A stretch of 64,000 nucleotides of DNA from a virus, in the IMG/VR virus record IMGVR_UViG_3300032050_013007, positions 1-64,000 of that record; one strand, given 5' to 3'. The translations under genes and the position numbers were made by a program. The notes under the pieces are model-generated. The model saw nothing but the letters and a program-made list of their open reading frames with translations. It had not been told where the DNA came from and did not search any database. This document shows positions 44,176-53,379 of this stretch, one piece after another (the stretch's first letter is position 1; every line of letters begins with the position of its first letter).

Positions 44176-44855
44176 TGAGAATCGGTATTGAAATCAACGG
44201 TGTGCTTAGAGATACTATTAGTAAATTTACACAAATATACGAGAAAGAGTATTTAGGGGCCGAGGTAATTGAAACTCCATCACAAACATATACCTTAGAT
44301 TTATCAGGTAATACTGAAGAAATATTACCATTAAAACCATTTAAATATGAAATTATATCTGAGGTAAATTCCTTGGAGCTTGAAAACCATTTTTCGTTTC
44401 AGTCTAAGGAAGAATTATATTCATTTATGTTTGAGGAATATGTTATGGAGTTGTTCGGTCACGCCCCATCAACAGAGTACACCACCTTTAATGATTTAAA
44501 TGATTTATATATTAAAATCAGAGATAACCATGAATTAATTATAATTTCTGATGAGATTGGTAAATCAAAACCGGCATCTTTATTTTTCTTATCAAAATTT
44601 GGATGTTTAATTGAAAAAATTGTGTTCTACAGTAATTCCACAATTAATTCAATGTGGAATGAAATAGACCTTTTACTTACCTCCAATCCTAACTTATTAT
44701 TAAATCATCCGTCAGAAAAACAAGTAATAAAGTTTGAGACGGTTTATAATAAAAACGTAAATTCCGAACATAGTATTTTATCTATTAAGGAATTTGAAAA
44801 CAAAATAAATGAAATCACAAATGTTGAAAATTCTGAACGAACATTACTATCTTGA
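44175..44855 (+). CDS. HAD-like protein with altered nucleophile motif
   Basis: The 226-aa protein starts MRIGIEINGVLRDTISKF. In HAD hydrolases the first strand carries D-x-D-G/V, but here both acidic positions read E-x-N, followed by G-V-L-R-D as in 5'-nucleotidase and phosphatase families. A later strand LIIISDEIGKSKPASLFFL corresponds to motif II/III (S and K). The replaced nucleophile suggests a non-catalytic or changed activity. It overlaps phoH by one base and the following gene by 47 bases. The HAD call is based on the two motifs and is moderate. Confidence 0.55.
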   Translation: MRIGIEINGVLRDTISKFTQIYEKEYLGAEVIETPSQTYTLDLSGNTEEILPLKPFKYEIISEVNSLELENHFSFQSKEELYSFMFEEYVMELFGHAPSTEYTTFNDLNDLYIKIRDNHELIIISDEIGKSKPASLFFLSKFGCLIEKIVFYSNSTINSMWNEIDLLLTSNPNLLLNHPSEKQVIKFETVYNKNVNSEHSILSIKEFENKINEITNVENSERTLLS

Positions 44856-45090
44856 TTTAGATGAGATAGATAATTACATCAATATTGAACCTCCCGCAAA
44901 TTTTACTGGGAGTGGTGAAAATCATATTAGTGTTGTAAAATACGAAATGGTTAAAACTCTCATTGAAATTTTAATGACTGAAAACGAAGGCGTCGACGAG
45001 ACACTAGGTCCTAAAAATTCAGATTTATCAATCCCGTTTAAAATAGCGTTTAATACACTTTTAAATAAAAAACTTTTAAATAAATACTAA
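44809..45090 (+). CDS. Small unknown acidic protein
   Basis: The protein has 93 residues from the ATG at 44809, overlapping the preceding gene by 47 bases. A second in-frame ATG at 44821 would shorten the overlap slightly. It reads as a short helical protein with DLDEIDNYINIEPPANFTG, VVKYEMVKTLIEILM and a C-terminal LLNKKLLNKY. No motif is recognised. Its codons continue the AT-rich pattern of the region, and it abuts the next gene by 3 bases, so it is probably real. Confidence 0.5.
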   Translation: MKSQMLKILNEHYYLDLDEIDNYINIEPPANFTGSGENHISVVKYEMVKTLIEILMTENEGVDETLGPKNSDLSIPFKIAFNTLLNKKLLNKY

Positions 45091-45093
45091 TCT

Positions 45094-46161
45094 ATGAATC
45101 AAGAACAAATTTCAAAGTTAGAGAAATCAATCTCTAACATGAAAGAAAAAAAGTCCAAAATTTATTTTATTGTACAGGACACAAAAGGAAATGCAAAAGC
45201 TTCGGTGGCTTACATTTACCATATGGCAATGTCTCTGATGGAGAAAGGATATAATTCCATAATACTTCACGAAAAACCTGACTACACAAATGTAGGTTCA
45301 TGGATGGGTGTTGATTTTTTAAAAATCCCTCATAAATCGATTGAAGGTCAACAACTTGAAATCGCGCCTGAGGATTTAATTGTAATACCAGAACTATACG
45401 GGTTTGTCATGTCTCAAATTACAAACTTACCATGTGGTAAAATCGTATTGTGTCAGGCGTATGACCATATGTTAGAAACACTACAGCCAGGTCAAAATTG
45501 GCAACAATTAGGGTTCTTAAAGTGTATTACAACCTCCGAGTTTCAAAAAGAATTCATCTCAAATGTAATGAGAAACGTTTCATTTGACATTGTAGAACCT
45601 TTCATATCCGAACATTTCAAAAAGCAAAGTTTACCGCCAAAACCAGTAATCGCAATCCACTCAAGAGATGCTAGAGATACTGCAAATATAATTAAATCAT
45701 TTTATCTAAAATTCCCACAATATCGATGGGTATCATTCAGAGATATGAGAGGTCAAACAACTAAAGAGTTTGCAAAAAACCTACAAGATTGTTTCCTTTC
45801 AGTATGGGTAGACGAAACAAGTGGGTTTGGAACATTCCCATTAGAATCTATGAAATCTGGAGTACCTGTACTTGGATTAGTACCTAATTTAACTCCAACG
45901 TGGATGAGTGAAACAAATGGTTTTTGGATAAATAACAAAAATCAAATTGTTGATTTTATTGCTGATTTTTTACAAAATTGGTTGGAAGATAACATCAAAG
46001 AAGAACTTTATACAGAAATGCAAGTAACTGTAGATTACTTATCTAGTAAAGAAGAATTTTATAACAAAACAGTCGACTTATTTTTAAGTTATATTGATAC
46101 TAGAGTAAATTCTTTCGAGGAACAATTAAATAAACTAACTGAAATTGAAACCGCTCAATAA
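45094..46161 (+). CDS. GT-B glycosyltransferase-like protein
   Basis: The 355-aa protein has KIYFIVQDTKGNAKASVAYI after a short helical tail, a GT-B acceptor-domain start. It then has IVIPELYGFVMSQ, a central strand PVIAIHSRDARD near 189-200 and the donor-domain region DETSGFGTFPLESMKSGVPV at about 241-260, where F-P-L-E-S-M-K-S-G-V-P matches the E-x7-E neighbourhood of GT4-type enzymes. It lies one base from the GT2 gene. The fold is fairly secure and the substrate unknown. Confidence 0.72.
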   Translation: MNQEQISKLEKSISNMKEKKSKIYFIVQDTKGNAKASVAYIYHMAMSLMEKGYNSIILHEKPDYTNVGSWMGVDFLKIPHKSIEGQQLEIAPEDLIVIPELYGFVMSQITNLPCGKIVLCQAYDHMLETLQPGQNWQQLGFLKCITTSEFQKEFISNVMRNVSFDIVEPFISEHFKKQSLPPKPVIAIHSRDARDTANIIKSFYLKFPQYRWVSFRDMRGQTTKEFAKNLQDCFLSVWVDETSGFGTFPLESMKSGVPVLGLVPNLTPTWMSETNGFWINNKNQIVDFIADFLQNWLEDNIKEELYTEMQVTVDYLSSKEEFYNKTVDLFLSYIDTRVNSFEEQLNKLTEIETAQ

Positions 46162-46162
46162 T

Positions 46163-46978
46163 ATGGAAACAAATAATAACTCTTTTAATGTTTCGGTTAT
46201 ATTACCGATAAAATCCGCAATAGTTCAAGGATTTGATGACTATTTTAAAAAATGTATAGATTCTATTAAAAATCAAAAAGTAGGTATTAATGAATTAGTA
46301 ATTGTACACACAGATGAAACTCAGTTGATTGAATTTTTAGATTCATATGATTTTGGGGAAATTAATGTAAAAAAATATTCCTGGGGTGGAGAAGCTAACT
46401 ACGCGATGCAAATTAATTATGGTGTTAGTGTTGCCGAATCTGAGTGGGTGTCACTTTTTGAAATTGACGATGAATATTCGAATATTTGGTTTAAAAATGT
46501 TAAAAAATATACGGAATCATACCCTGAAGTAAACGGATTTTTACCTCTTGTTATTGATGTTGATGAAAAAGGTGTATTTGCGGGGTTCACAAACGAAGCG
46601 ACATTCGCACTTAACATTTCGGCTGAAATGGGTTATTTAATGAACGAAACCTTACACACATATCAAAATTTTCAAATTTCAGGAATGGTTTTGAAAAAAG
46701 ATGTTTTCTTAGAATATGGTAAAATAAAACCATCATTTAAATTAACATTTGGATATGAATTCTTTTTAAGGTTAACATATAATTCTGTTAAAATTATGAC
46801 AATACCAAAAATTGGTTATAAACACACCAATATGAGAACCGGAAGTATTTTTTGGAACTATAAAAATGGTGGAGATGTTTTGACAGAAAATGAAGTAAAG
46901 TTTTGGATTGAGTCCGCGAAAAAAGAATATTTTTTCACAGGTGAGAGAGGCATAAAATACGAACCACAAGAAGTTTAA
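46163..46978 (+). CDS. GT2 glycosyltransferase
   Basis: The protein has 271 residues from the ATG at 46163; the in-frame TTG at 46145 would overlap the previous gene and is rejected. It starts SFNVSVILPIK (family 2 first strand), with NELVIVHTDETQ, WVSLFEIDDEYSNIW near 96-110 (D-D metal site) and ISGMVLKKDVFLEYG near 172-186. The C-terminal helix region FGYEFFLRLTYNSVK is also typical. It is the last gene of the right sugar cluster and shares one base with the start of the sigma-factor gene. Confidence 0.78.
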   Translation: METNNNSFNVSVILPIKSAIVQGFDDYFKKCIDSIKNQKVGINELVIVHTDETQLIEFLDSYDFGEINVKKYSWGGEANYAMQINYGVSVAESEWVSLFEIDDEYSNIWFKNVKKYTESYPEVNGFLPLVIDVDEKGVFAGFTNEATFALNISAEMGYLMNETLHTYQNFQISGMVLKKDVFLEYGKIKPSFKLTFGYEFFLRLTYNSVKIMTIPKIGYKHTNMRTGSIFWNYKNGGDVLTENEVKFWIESAKKEYFFTGERGIKYEPQEV

Positions 46979-47727
46979 TGACTGAAATCAGCAGTTTGTC
47001 CGGAGAAACAAACGTTGAGCTGAAGAAGAAGGGTAGGAAACCAAAACAGGCAAATTATTTTGACGTAAGAGAGGAGCAAGCGGTAATTAGATTTTTACAA
47101 GCAGAAACTTTTGACGAAAAAAATAAAATATACAATGAGTTTCTAAGAAAGCCCTTAGATAAAATGATATCTTCAATAATAAGAAGATATAAATTATACA
47201 GAAAAGATATGGACTTCTATGAAATCCATATAGATACTCACTCGTTTTTGATGACTAAAATAGATAAGTTTAAACCTTCTAAAGAAAAGAAGGCTTATTC
47301 TTACTTTGGTACTATTTGTAAGAATTATCTGATGGGTCAAATTATAAAAGACCAAAAAGATATGAATCGTAAAATATCTTATGAAGATATATCTAGTAAT
47401 TTAGAAAACAACGCGGATTTTTCTTACAGTATTGAGAGGGATACAATAGATACTGAAGATATTATTACAAATTTTTTGAAAGAAATTGATTATTTTTTAC
47501 ATCAAAGTGATTTATCTGAAAATGAGATAAAGTTGGGGCACGCTCTATATGAATTGTTTGACAACTATAATGACATTTTTATTGGTAACGACAATAACAA
47601 GTTTAATAAAAATATTATTTTACTTTCTTTAAGAGAAATGACAAATTTGAATACAAAAGAAATAAGAAGTTCTATGAAAAAATTTAAAACTATATATTTC
47701 AATCTGGTTCAAAAAATGATTAAATAG
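46978..47727 (+). CDS. gp55: Late-transcription sigma factor, gp55-like
   Basis: The protein has 249 residues. A basic disordered N-terminus is followed by helical segments matching the sigma-70 region 2-like core of T4 gp55: FLRKPLDKMISSIIRRYKLY, then YSYFGTICKNYLMGQIIK near 107-124 and KDMNRKISYEDI. gp55 binds host RNA polymerase core and recognises late promoters together with the sliding clamp. The size is somewhat larger than T4 gp55 (185 aa), with a helical C-terminal extension. It is placed between the sugar cluster and the structural genes, and is the likely reader of the TATTTAT motifs in this window. Confidence 0.78.
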   Translation: MTEISSLSGETNVELKKKGRKPKQANYFDVREEQAVIRFLQAETFDEKNKIYNEFLRKPLDKMISSIIRRYKLYRKDMDFYEIHIDTHSFLMTKIDKFKPSKEKKAYSYFGTICKNYLMGQIIKDQKDMNRKISYEDISSNLENNADFSYSIERDTIDTEDIITNFLKEIDYFLHQSDLSENEIKLGHALYELFDNYNDIFIGNDNNKFNKNIILLSLREMTNLNTKEIRSSMKKFKTIYFNLVQKMIK

Positions 47728-47734
47728 TATTTAT
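47728..47734 (+). promoter_or_regulatory. Putative late promoter motif TATTTAT, 4 bases from ATG
   Basis: TATTTAT spans the stop-codon region of the sigma-factor gene and lies 4 bases before the ATG at 47739. It would start a leaderless or nearly leaderless message for the baseplate and structural block. Confidence 0.35.
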
Positions 47735-47738
47735 TGTT

Positions 47739-48110
47739 ATGCCAAGACCACAAAAAAAAGAAATAAATCTAACCAAAGATTCAATGTTGTCATTGATGCA
47801 AGAGATTTACAACGAACTTGTAGAACAGAGAAATACCGCGATTAGAATACAAAACAAAATGTTGTCAATGATGAAAGAGACCGAAGACATGACAGTACTT
47901 GGTCCAATCATCAAAGAACAACAAAAAATAATTAATGACTGTGTTGAGAAAAAATTAACTCTATCAAAGTTACAATCTTCATTATGGGAAAAATCAAACT
48001 CAAATCAGGAAAGTTTTTCTATTAATGATTTAGATGTTGATGATGAGATGTTACAAAATTTGATTGAAAAAGATATTTCAAAAAATGACGGGTCATATAA
48101 AATGAAATAA
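47739..48110 (+). CDS. Small helical phage protein
   Basis: The 123-aa protein is nearly all helix: LTKDSMLSLMQEIYNELVEQ, IQNKMLSMMKETED, IIKEQQKIINDCVEKKLTLS and an acidic C-terminal part (LDVDDEMLQNLIEKDI). It could form a coiled-coil oligomer. The N-terminal MPRPQKKEI is basic. No family is recognised; position after gp55 and before structural genes suggests an assembly or packaging accessory. Confidence 0.6.
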   Translation: MPRPQKKEINLTKDSMLSLMQEIYNELVEQRNTAIRIQNKMLSMMKETEDMTVLGPIIKEQQKIINDCVEKKLTLSKLQSSLWEKSNSNQESFSINDLDVDDEMLQNLIEKDISKNDGSYKMK

Positions 48111-48121
48111 TAACTCAAATA

Positions 48122-50044
48122 ATGTCATTAGACCTTAAATCAGATTATAATAAAGCTAAGAGTAAAATCCAAGCTACCAAATCATACAAAGATTTAAAGG
48201 GTCAGTATGATAAAGCTCAAAAAAAAGTTGGTGATTCTTTAGAAAAAGGAAAGGACACGCTTAGTGACTCTAAAGAAAAATTTGAGGAACAATTAGATGT
48301 AATAAAAAATCAGGCAAAAAGATATCAAACTGAGAAAAAGAACCAATTAGAAGAACTTTTAGATATCAATAAAGTCACAGGTAATAATTCGGTTAGATAT
48401 ATTAAACAAAAAATGATTAAGGCGTTACAGAATATTCGCCCCAAAATTGATGAAATTTTAATAGAAGAAGCTATAAAGGCTGTTGGATGTGACCAACAAC
48501 AAACATATGACCCTGTAACTATTTATGTTAAAGTAAAATCAGTAGACCCTGCCGGACTTCTTAAAAAAAATCCAACATCTAAAGTTGCCAAAATTTTATA
48601 TGAAAAGGACGATGTTGTAATACAGAATTTTCCTTTTTCTTTTAATAAAGAATTATATAATAGAGTTCAAAATCCAGGTCAATTGTATAGTACCGCAAAT
48701 GGACAAAATTATTTTGGTAATTCGGGTAATGAGTTATTGGATATAAGTTTTGTAGAATTCAACAATTTTGGCGAATCAGGACCTTGGTTTCAAGTTGATT
48801 TGAAACAAAGAGTTGCCAGTTCACCTAATGTTGTCGGGGAATTTTTAGTAGACTATTTTAAAACGATTAATATTTTTGAATTTACCAATGTAATGGCAAA
48901 TATTATGAACTCACTTAGTGGGGCCATTTCAATTAAAGCCAATGTGGGAGTAAATGAAGTCACCGACTCAACAAAATTTGAAAGATATATTGCAAGAATT
49001 TTAGGTTTATGTTTTGATAATAGAAAACAAATAGATGTTAGTGGGGTGGCAAAAGTTGCTGAACTCGATGGGATTGATGAATCTTTTTACGAACTAACAC
49101 AAATTGAGTTAAGAAATGTTGAAAATAAAGTCAGTAACATCCAAAATGGTGTAGTTGAATTTGAAGATTGTGATACGGAGAAGCTTCCTGTTAATGCTGA
49201 CCAAATAGTTGACGCTCTTAATCAGTTAAACTTTGTTGAGGGTAGAGACCTTGACAAAGCTGCGGACTCATTATCGGATATTTTAGCACAAAATCCAGCA
49301 TGGAAAGGATTAGCAATTAACGGAAATATAAAGGCGGCAATTGATTTAAATTTTATAAAATTAATTACTCAGGGGTTAGTTTTTGCATTACTTGGACCAA
49401 AAGTTCTACTTCCTATTTTCACTATGTTAAAAGCGATAGGTAAAGAATTATGTGGTAATATTAATGGATTTGTTGATTTGCTTATTTGTTTTAAAGAATT
49501 CATGAAAGAGTTAATCTCTAAGATTGGTTCTTTGTTCATAAAAGAACTATTCAAATTAATCAAACGAGACATACTAAATCTAATCCAAGCGGTAATTAAA
49601 GATTTGTCTAAAGAGTTAAAAGACAAAAGAATTATTATGATTTTAAAATTGGTACAATTAATTTTAGTTGTGGCTCAATTTGTTAGGGATTGGAGAGAAT
49701 GTAAAAGTGTCGTAGACGAAATTTTGTGGTTACTTAATATTGCATTATCGGGTTGGGGGTCTCAAATTCCTCTTCCTCTATTGTACGCATCTCAATTATT
49801 AGACGGATTTTCTGCAACCAGAGCTTACATAGGGACAATAGAGGAACTACAAAAAATTGGGGTACCTACCGGTCCTATGCCTGATGGAAGTCCTAATTTA
49901 ACGGTTTTATCAATGTTGAGTCAGTTAAAGGCTCAAGTTACGGAAGAAGCTGAAAATGGTAAAGTTCAAATAGCGTTACCACCTTTAACCATAACTCCTG
50001 CGGGATTAACAGTACCACAAAGCGCATTCGGTAAAAAATTCTAA
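48122..50044 (+). CDS. Structural protein with coiled N-terminus and hydrophobic helices
   Basis: The protein has 640 residues. Residues about 1-75 are a Lys/Glu/Gln-rich coiled coil. Residues about 120-330 look globular and beta-containing (DPVTIYVKVKSVDPAGLL, GNELLDISFVEFNNFGESGP). Residues about 410-560 contain a series of strongly hydrophobic helices (LITQGLVFALLGPKVLLPIF, RIIMILKLVQLILVVAQF), and the C-terminal part ends with ALPPLTITPAGLTVP. It lies 4 bases before the gp5-like region, so it is probably a tail or baseplate component; the hydrophobic helices might enter the membrane on infection. The family is not recognised. Confidence 0.6.
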   Translation: MSLDLKSDYNKAKSKIQATKSYKDLKGQYDKAQKKVGDSLEKGKDTLSDSKEKFEEQLDVIKNQAKRYQTEKKNQLEELLDINKVTGNNSVRYIKQKMIKALQNIRPKIDEILIEEAIKAVGCDQQQTYDPVTIYVKVKSVDPAGLLKKNPTSKVAKILYEKDDVVIQNFPFSFNKELYNRVQNPGQLYSTANGQNYFGNSGNELLDISFVEFNNFGESGPWFQVDLKQRVASSPNVVGEFLVDYFKTINIFEFTNVMANIMNSLSGAISIKANVGVNEVTDSTKFERYIARILGLCFDNRKQIDVSGVAKVAELDGIDESFYELTQIELRNVENKVSNIQNGVVEFEDCDTEKLPVNADQIVDALNQLNFVEGRDLDKAADSLSDILAQNPAWKGLAINGNIKAAIDLNFIKLITQGLVFALLGPKVLLPIFTMLKAIGKELCGNINGFVDLLICFKEFMKELISKIGSLFIKELFKLIKRDILNLIQAVIKDLSKELKDKRIIMILKLVQLILVVAQFVRDWRECKSVVDEILWLLNIALSGWGSQIPLPLLYASQLLDGFSATRAYIGTIEELQKIGVPTGPMPDGSPNLTVLSMLSQLKAQVTEEAENGKVQIALPPLTITPAGLTVPQSAFGKKF

Positions 50045-50047
50045 ACT

Positions 50048-50263
50048 ATGGAAAATAAACAACACGCAGAAAAAGTAGTTCAAATAATAAAAGAGTATAA
50101 ATCCAGACCTAATAAAGATTTAACAATAGCTATGGATTTTTTAAAAGAAGATTTTGAAAAAACTAAGGACAGTCTCTTAAAACTAACTAATCATTTAGAT
50201 AAAGTTGAAAATTCTTATAATTTATTATTAAAAGAATACCAAAGTAGGAATCAATCAATATGA
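50048..50263 (+). CDS. Small coiled-coil protein
   Basis: The 71-aa protein reads as one or two long helices (AEKVVQIIKEYKSRP, IAMDFLKEDFEKTKDSLLKL, LDKVENSYNLLLKEY) with heptad-like leucine spacing. It overlaps the baseplate hub gene by 4 bases and lies 3 bases after the preceding gene. It may be a chaperone or connector for one of these neighbours; no family is recognised. Confidence 0.6.
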   Translation: MENKQHAEKVVQIIKEYKSRPNKDLTIAMDFLKEDFEKTKDSLLKLTNHLDKVENSYNLLLKEYQSRNQSI

Positions 50264-51858
50264 GAATAACCGAACAAAATAAACATCAAATAATATTTCC
50301 AGGTATCGTTTACGATGACAATGACCCTATGATGTTAGGTCGTATTAGAGTTATACCTGAAACTGAAAATTATTCAGATATAATTGCATCAGTACCAAAT
50401 TGGAATGAAAAAAAGGATATATGGACAAGTCGAGACCCTTTAATTTTTTTACCGTTACTTCCAGTTTTTTATAATCAGTCACCTAAAAAAGGAGAGTATG
50501 TTCATATATTTTATCAAAACAAAGAATTCCCATTTAAGAATCAATTTTACATACAAGGACCATTCTCAAGTCCGTTATTATTAAATTATGAAAATTACCA
50601 AGGGGCTAAAAAATTCTTAGCAACTGGAGATAGGATAAAACAAGGGTTGAGTATTAAAAATCAAGACGGTACTTATAAAGAAAAAAATAGTAAGGGAGTT
50701 TTTGCAGAACCTGAAGATGTTGCAATTTACGGTAGGGGGACTTCTGACTTAGTAATTAAAGATGAAGAACTATTATTAAGAGCCGGAAAAGTAAGAGGGT
50801 TCAAAACTAAAGAATTACCTACGGCAAACATTAACAGAGCTTTTTTACAACTTTCAAATTTTTCACAAACTAAAGAAAAATTACCAAAAGAAATAAAATT
50901 AAGTTTTATTGAAAATGTAAAAAATGTAAAAAAAATTATCATTTGGGATATTTCCAACTTAGAGAATGATGCTGACTCGTTCAATGGTTCTGTTGGTTTA
51001 TATGCTGCAATTCCACAACCAACTGGTGAAAATAACCCAATAACTACAAAAAATTTCAAAGCTAATACTATAACAAAATTATCGATTGGTACTGAATATC
51101 AAGGTCCTATTGAAGAAATAACATTTAACTCTAAATCCTACACTGAAATAGTTAATATTGTAAATTCATTTATAAGTGGTGTTTTTGGTGGTTTTTTAAA
51201 TGTTTCTGGTTATACAACAAACAGTCAACAAAATGTTACTCCTGAAAATGTATTTCCTCTAATAATTACTCCGTCAAAGGATGCTTACAAAACAGGGTCC
51301 AGAGTCAGTCCTAGTATTGACCCTTCACAATTAGTGGAATCTAGAAATTTTATGAAATTTTTTAAGGGTATTAACATTGACCCCGCTAAACCTAACAAAT
51401 CAGGTTTCTTCTTAATTTCTGATAATAGAATCGGTACTCCTGTATTCGGACCGCAGCAAGATGTTAAGATAAATAGAATAACCCCAACAATATTTACACC
51501 TGACCAAATAAGTTACGGTGTAATGGGTGCTCAAAAAATTTATCTATTATCCCATAACTCAACACATCCTAGTGGAGGTAAGATAAATTTACAAGATACA
51601 ATTTACGGAATACCTCAGGATAAATTTATTGGTGATAACAGAAGTATTGAATCTCTGAGTTTCTCAAGCATAAGAGGTGAAAAAATGTTAGAATTGATTA
51701 GAAAGATATTCTCTTTTGTGAAGGGTCATGTTCATGCAATTGCAACAACTCCACCAATACCAGTAACTGAAGGTAATGGTATTACTACCGCTGAAATTGA
51801 CCAGATACTTGCCGACGCTGAAAATACCATCCTTAATCAAAATATCCGTATTAATTGA
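50260..51858 (+). CDS. Baseplate hub/spike protein with gp5-type OB-fold
   Basis: The protein has 532 residues. Residues about 10-115 show the gp5/VgrG-like OB-fold start: IIFPGIVYDDNDPMMLGRIR, then WTSRDPLIFLPLLPVFYNQS, PKKGEYVHIFYQN and NQFYIQGPF. The middle has DVAIYGRGTSDLVIKDEELL and RAFLQLSNF. The C-terminal part contains FVKGHVHAIATTPPIPVTEG near 485-504, as in baseplate proteins of marine T4-like phages. No lysozyme domain is visible. It is likely the central hub or spike that pierces the outer membrane. Confidence 0.8.
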   Translation: MRITEQNKHQIIFPGIVYDDNDPMMLGRIRVIPETENYSDIIASVPNWNEKKDIWTSRDPLIFLPLLPVFYNQSPKKGEYVHIFYQNKEFPFKNQFYIQGPFSSPLLLNYENYQGAKKFLATGDRIKQGLSIKNQDGTYKEKNSKGVFAEPEDVAIYGRGTSDLVIKDEELLLRAGKVRGFKTKELPTANINRAFLQLSNFSQTKEKLPKEIKLSFIENVKNVKKIIIWDISNLENDADSFNGSVGLYAAIPQPTGENNPITTKNFKANTITKLSIGTEYQGPIEEITFNSKSYTEIVNIVNSFISGVFGGFLNVSGYTTNSQQNVTPENVFPLIITPSKDAYKTGSRVSPSIDPSQLVESRNFMKFFKGINIDPAKPNKSGFFLISDNRIGTPVFGPQQDVKINRITPTIFTPDQISYGVMGAQKIYLLSHNSTHPSGGKINLQDTIYGIPQDKFIGDNRSIESLSFSSIRGEKMLELIRKIFSFVKGHVHAIATTPPIPVTEGNGITTAEIDQILADAENTILNQNIRIN

Positions 51859-51866
51859 TATTTATA
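51859..51866 (+). promoter_or_regulatory. Putative late promoter motif TATTTATA
   Basis: TATTTATA, in the context tgaTATTTATAat, lies 14 bases before the ATG at 51881. It starts at the last base of the preceding stop codon. Confidence 0.5.
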
Positions 51867-51880
51867 ATTAAAAGTTATAA

Positions 51881-53347
51881 ATGTCTATAAACAATTCTTA
51901 TTTCAGTAAGAACAACACAATACTATCAAATAGTTTTACTAATACAGGAAGAAATCCTGTAACAGAATTATTTTTTGGTAATTTTGTTTATTCTGAATTC
52001 CCAAATGGATATAGTAGATTCATATTTGATTTAGATTTAACACTACTTAGGTCAAAAATTGCCGATGGAACAATATCAACAACTTGTTCAAGTGCAATGA
52101 CTCACACTCTTAGAATGGTTAATACATCGTTCTTTGAAGAGGAATTAAAAAATACTCCGACTTCAAATGGAAGAATGAGAGCAACCTCGTTTGACCTTAT
52201 ATTATTTAGAATACCTTACGCAAATTCAGAATTACAAACTCCTCAAAATTGGGACGAAGGTGTTGGTTATGATTTTGCGGATTTAATTTATGAATTTAAG
52301 GACGCGGATAAAAACTTTTCAGATAGACCATCAAACTGGTTTCAAACTACAACAATTGATAACTGGACTCAAGAAGGTATATACAACAATAAAAACACAG
52401 GTACGGTAAACTATTCGGCACTAACCATTGTTGACACTCAGCATTTTGAATTTGGGGACGAGAATATCTCCTTTGATATGACTGACGAGATTAATAATAT
52501 TCTTAACGGTAGTTTAGTTAATACAACGGGGTGGGGTATAGCATATTTACCTCAGGTTGAAAATTTAACAGGGTTAACTCAACCATACGAAGTTCAATTT
52601 TTTACTCGTCATACCCAAACATTTTATGAACCTTACTTAGAAACTAATTATAATGATTTAATACAAGATGATAGGAACTTATTTACATTAGGTAAAAGTA
52701 ATAAGTTATATCTGTATTTATTCGATGATGGTAACCCAATTAATTTGGATGTATTACCTACGGTGAATTTAACCGATGGGTCGGGTGATTTAATACCGGG
52801 AGCGTCAGGCTTAACCGCTTGTAGAAGAACTAAAGGAGTATATGAGGTTACAATACCACCACTAATCGGGTATAAAACACCTTGTACATTTAGTGATGAA
52901 TGGTCAGGATTAATTTTAAATGGATTAACACTTTCAGACATTACAAATGAATTTGTAGTTTACCCATTAAAGAAATCTTTATCTATTGGTTTAGATTCTG
53001 TAGAACCAAAACTATATGGGTTTGATTATTATGGTATTAAACAAGATGAAAAGATTTTTAATACTGATATTAGAAAAGTTGGTGTAATAATTAAACAAGC
53101 TTACTCGACCGCTAAACTTCTACCAAAGGTTGATGCCTCATATAGAATTTATGTTAGAGAAGGTCAAACTGAAGTTCAGGTACAAGACTGGACTAAGGTT
53201 AATAGAACACCGAACGAATATTATTTTATTTTTGATACAAGAGATAAAATACCTAATGAATATTACATCGACATACAAGTTGTTAGTTCTGGAGAAGTTA
53301 ATACATATAAGAGACAAATTAAATTCCAAATAGTTAATTACAAATAA
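51881..53347 (+). CDS. Virion structural protein (baseplate/tail-associated)
   Basis: The protein has 488 residues. It is beta-rich, with RFIFDLDLTLLRSKIADGTI and SFDLILFRIPYANSELQTPQ near the start, then FDMTDEINNILNGSLVNTTG and WGIAYLPQ. This recalls DNRLRE/carbohydrate-binding-like sandwich domains seen in cell-surface and fibre proteins. The C-terminal third (VGVIIKQAYSTAKLLPKVDA, YRIYVREGQTEVQVQDWTKV) resembles Ig-like domains. No enzyme motif is visible. It comes after the gp5-like gene and has its own promoter motif, so it is probably a late virion protein. Confidence 0.65.
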   Translation: MSINNSYFSKNNTILSNSFTNTGRNPVTELFFGNFVYSEFPNGYSRFIFDLDLTLLRSKIADGTISTTCSSAMTHTLRMVNTSFFEEELKNTPTSNGRMRATSFDLILFRIPYANSELQTPQNWDEGVGYDFADLIYEFKDADKNFSDRPSNWFQTTTIDNWTQEGIYNNKNTGTVNYSALTIVDTQHFEFGDENISFDMTDEINNILNGSLVNTTGWGIAYLPQVENLTGLTQPYEVQFFTRHTQTFYEPYLETNYNDLIQDDRNLFTLGKSNKLYLYLFDDGNPINLDVLPTVNLTDGSGDLIPGASGLTACRRTKGVYEVTIPPLIGYKTPCTFSDEWSGLILNGLTLSDITNEFVVYPLKKSLSIGLDSVEPKLYGFDYYGIKQDEKIFNTDIRKVGVIIKQAYSTAKLLPKVDASYRIYVREGQTEVQVQDWTKVNRTPNEYYFIFDTRDKIPNEYYIDIQVVSSGEVNTYKRQIKFQIVNYK

Positions 53348-53358
53348 ATAAAATTAGA

Positions 53359-53366
53359 TATTTATA
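53359..53366 (+). promoter_or_regulatory. Putative late promoter motif TATTTATA
   Basis: TATTTATA, in the context agaTATTTATAataaaa, lies 13 bases before the ATG at 53380. The surrounding bases match the sites at 51859, 58046 and 61057. Confidence 0.5.
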
Positions 53367-53379
53367 ATAAAAAACCACA

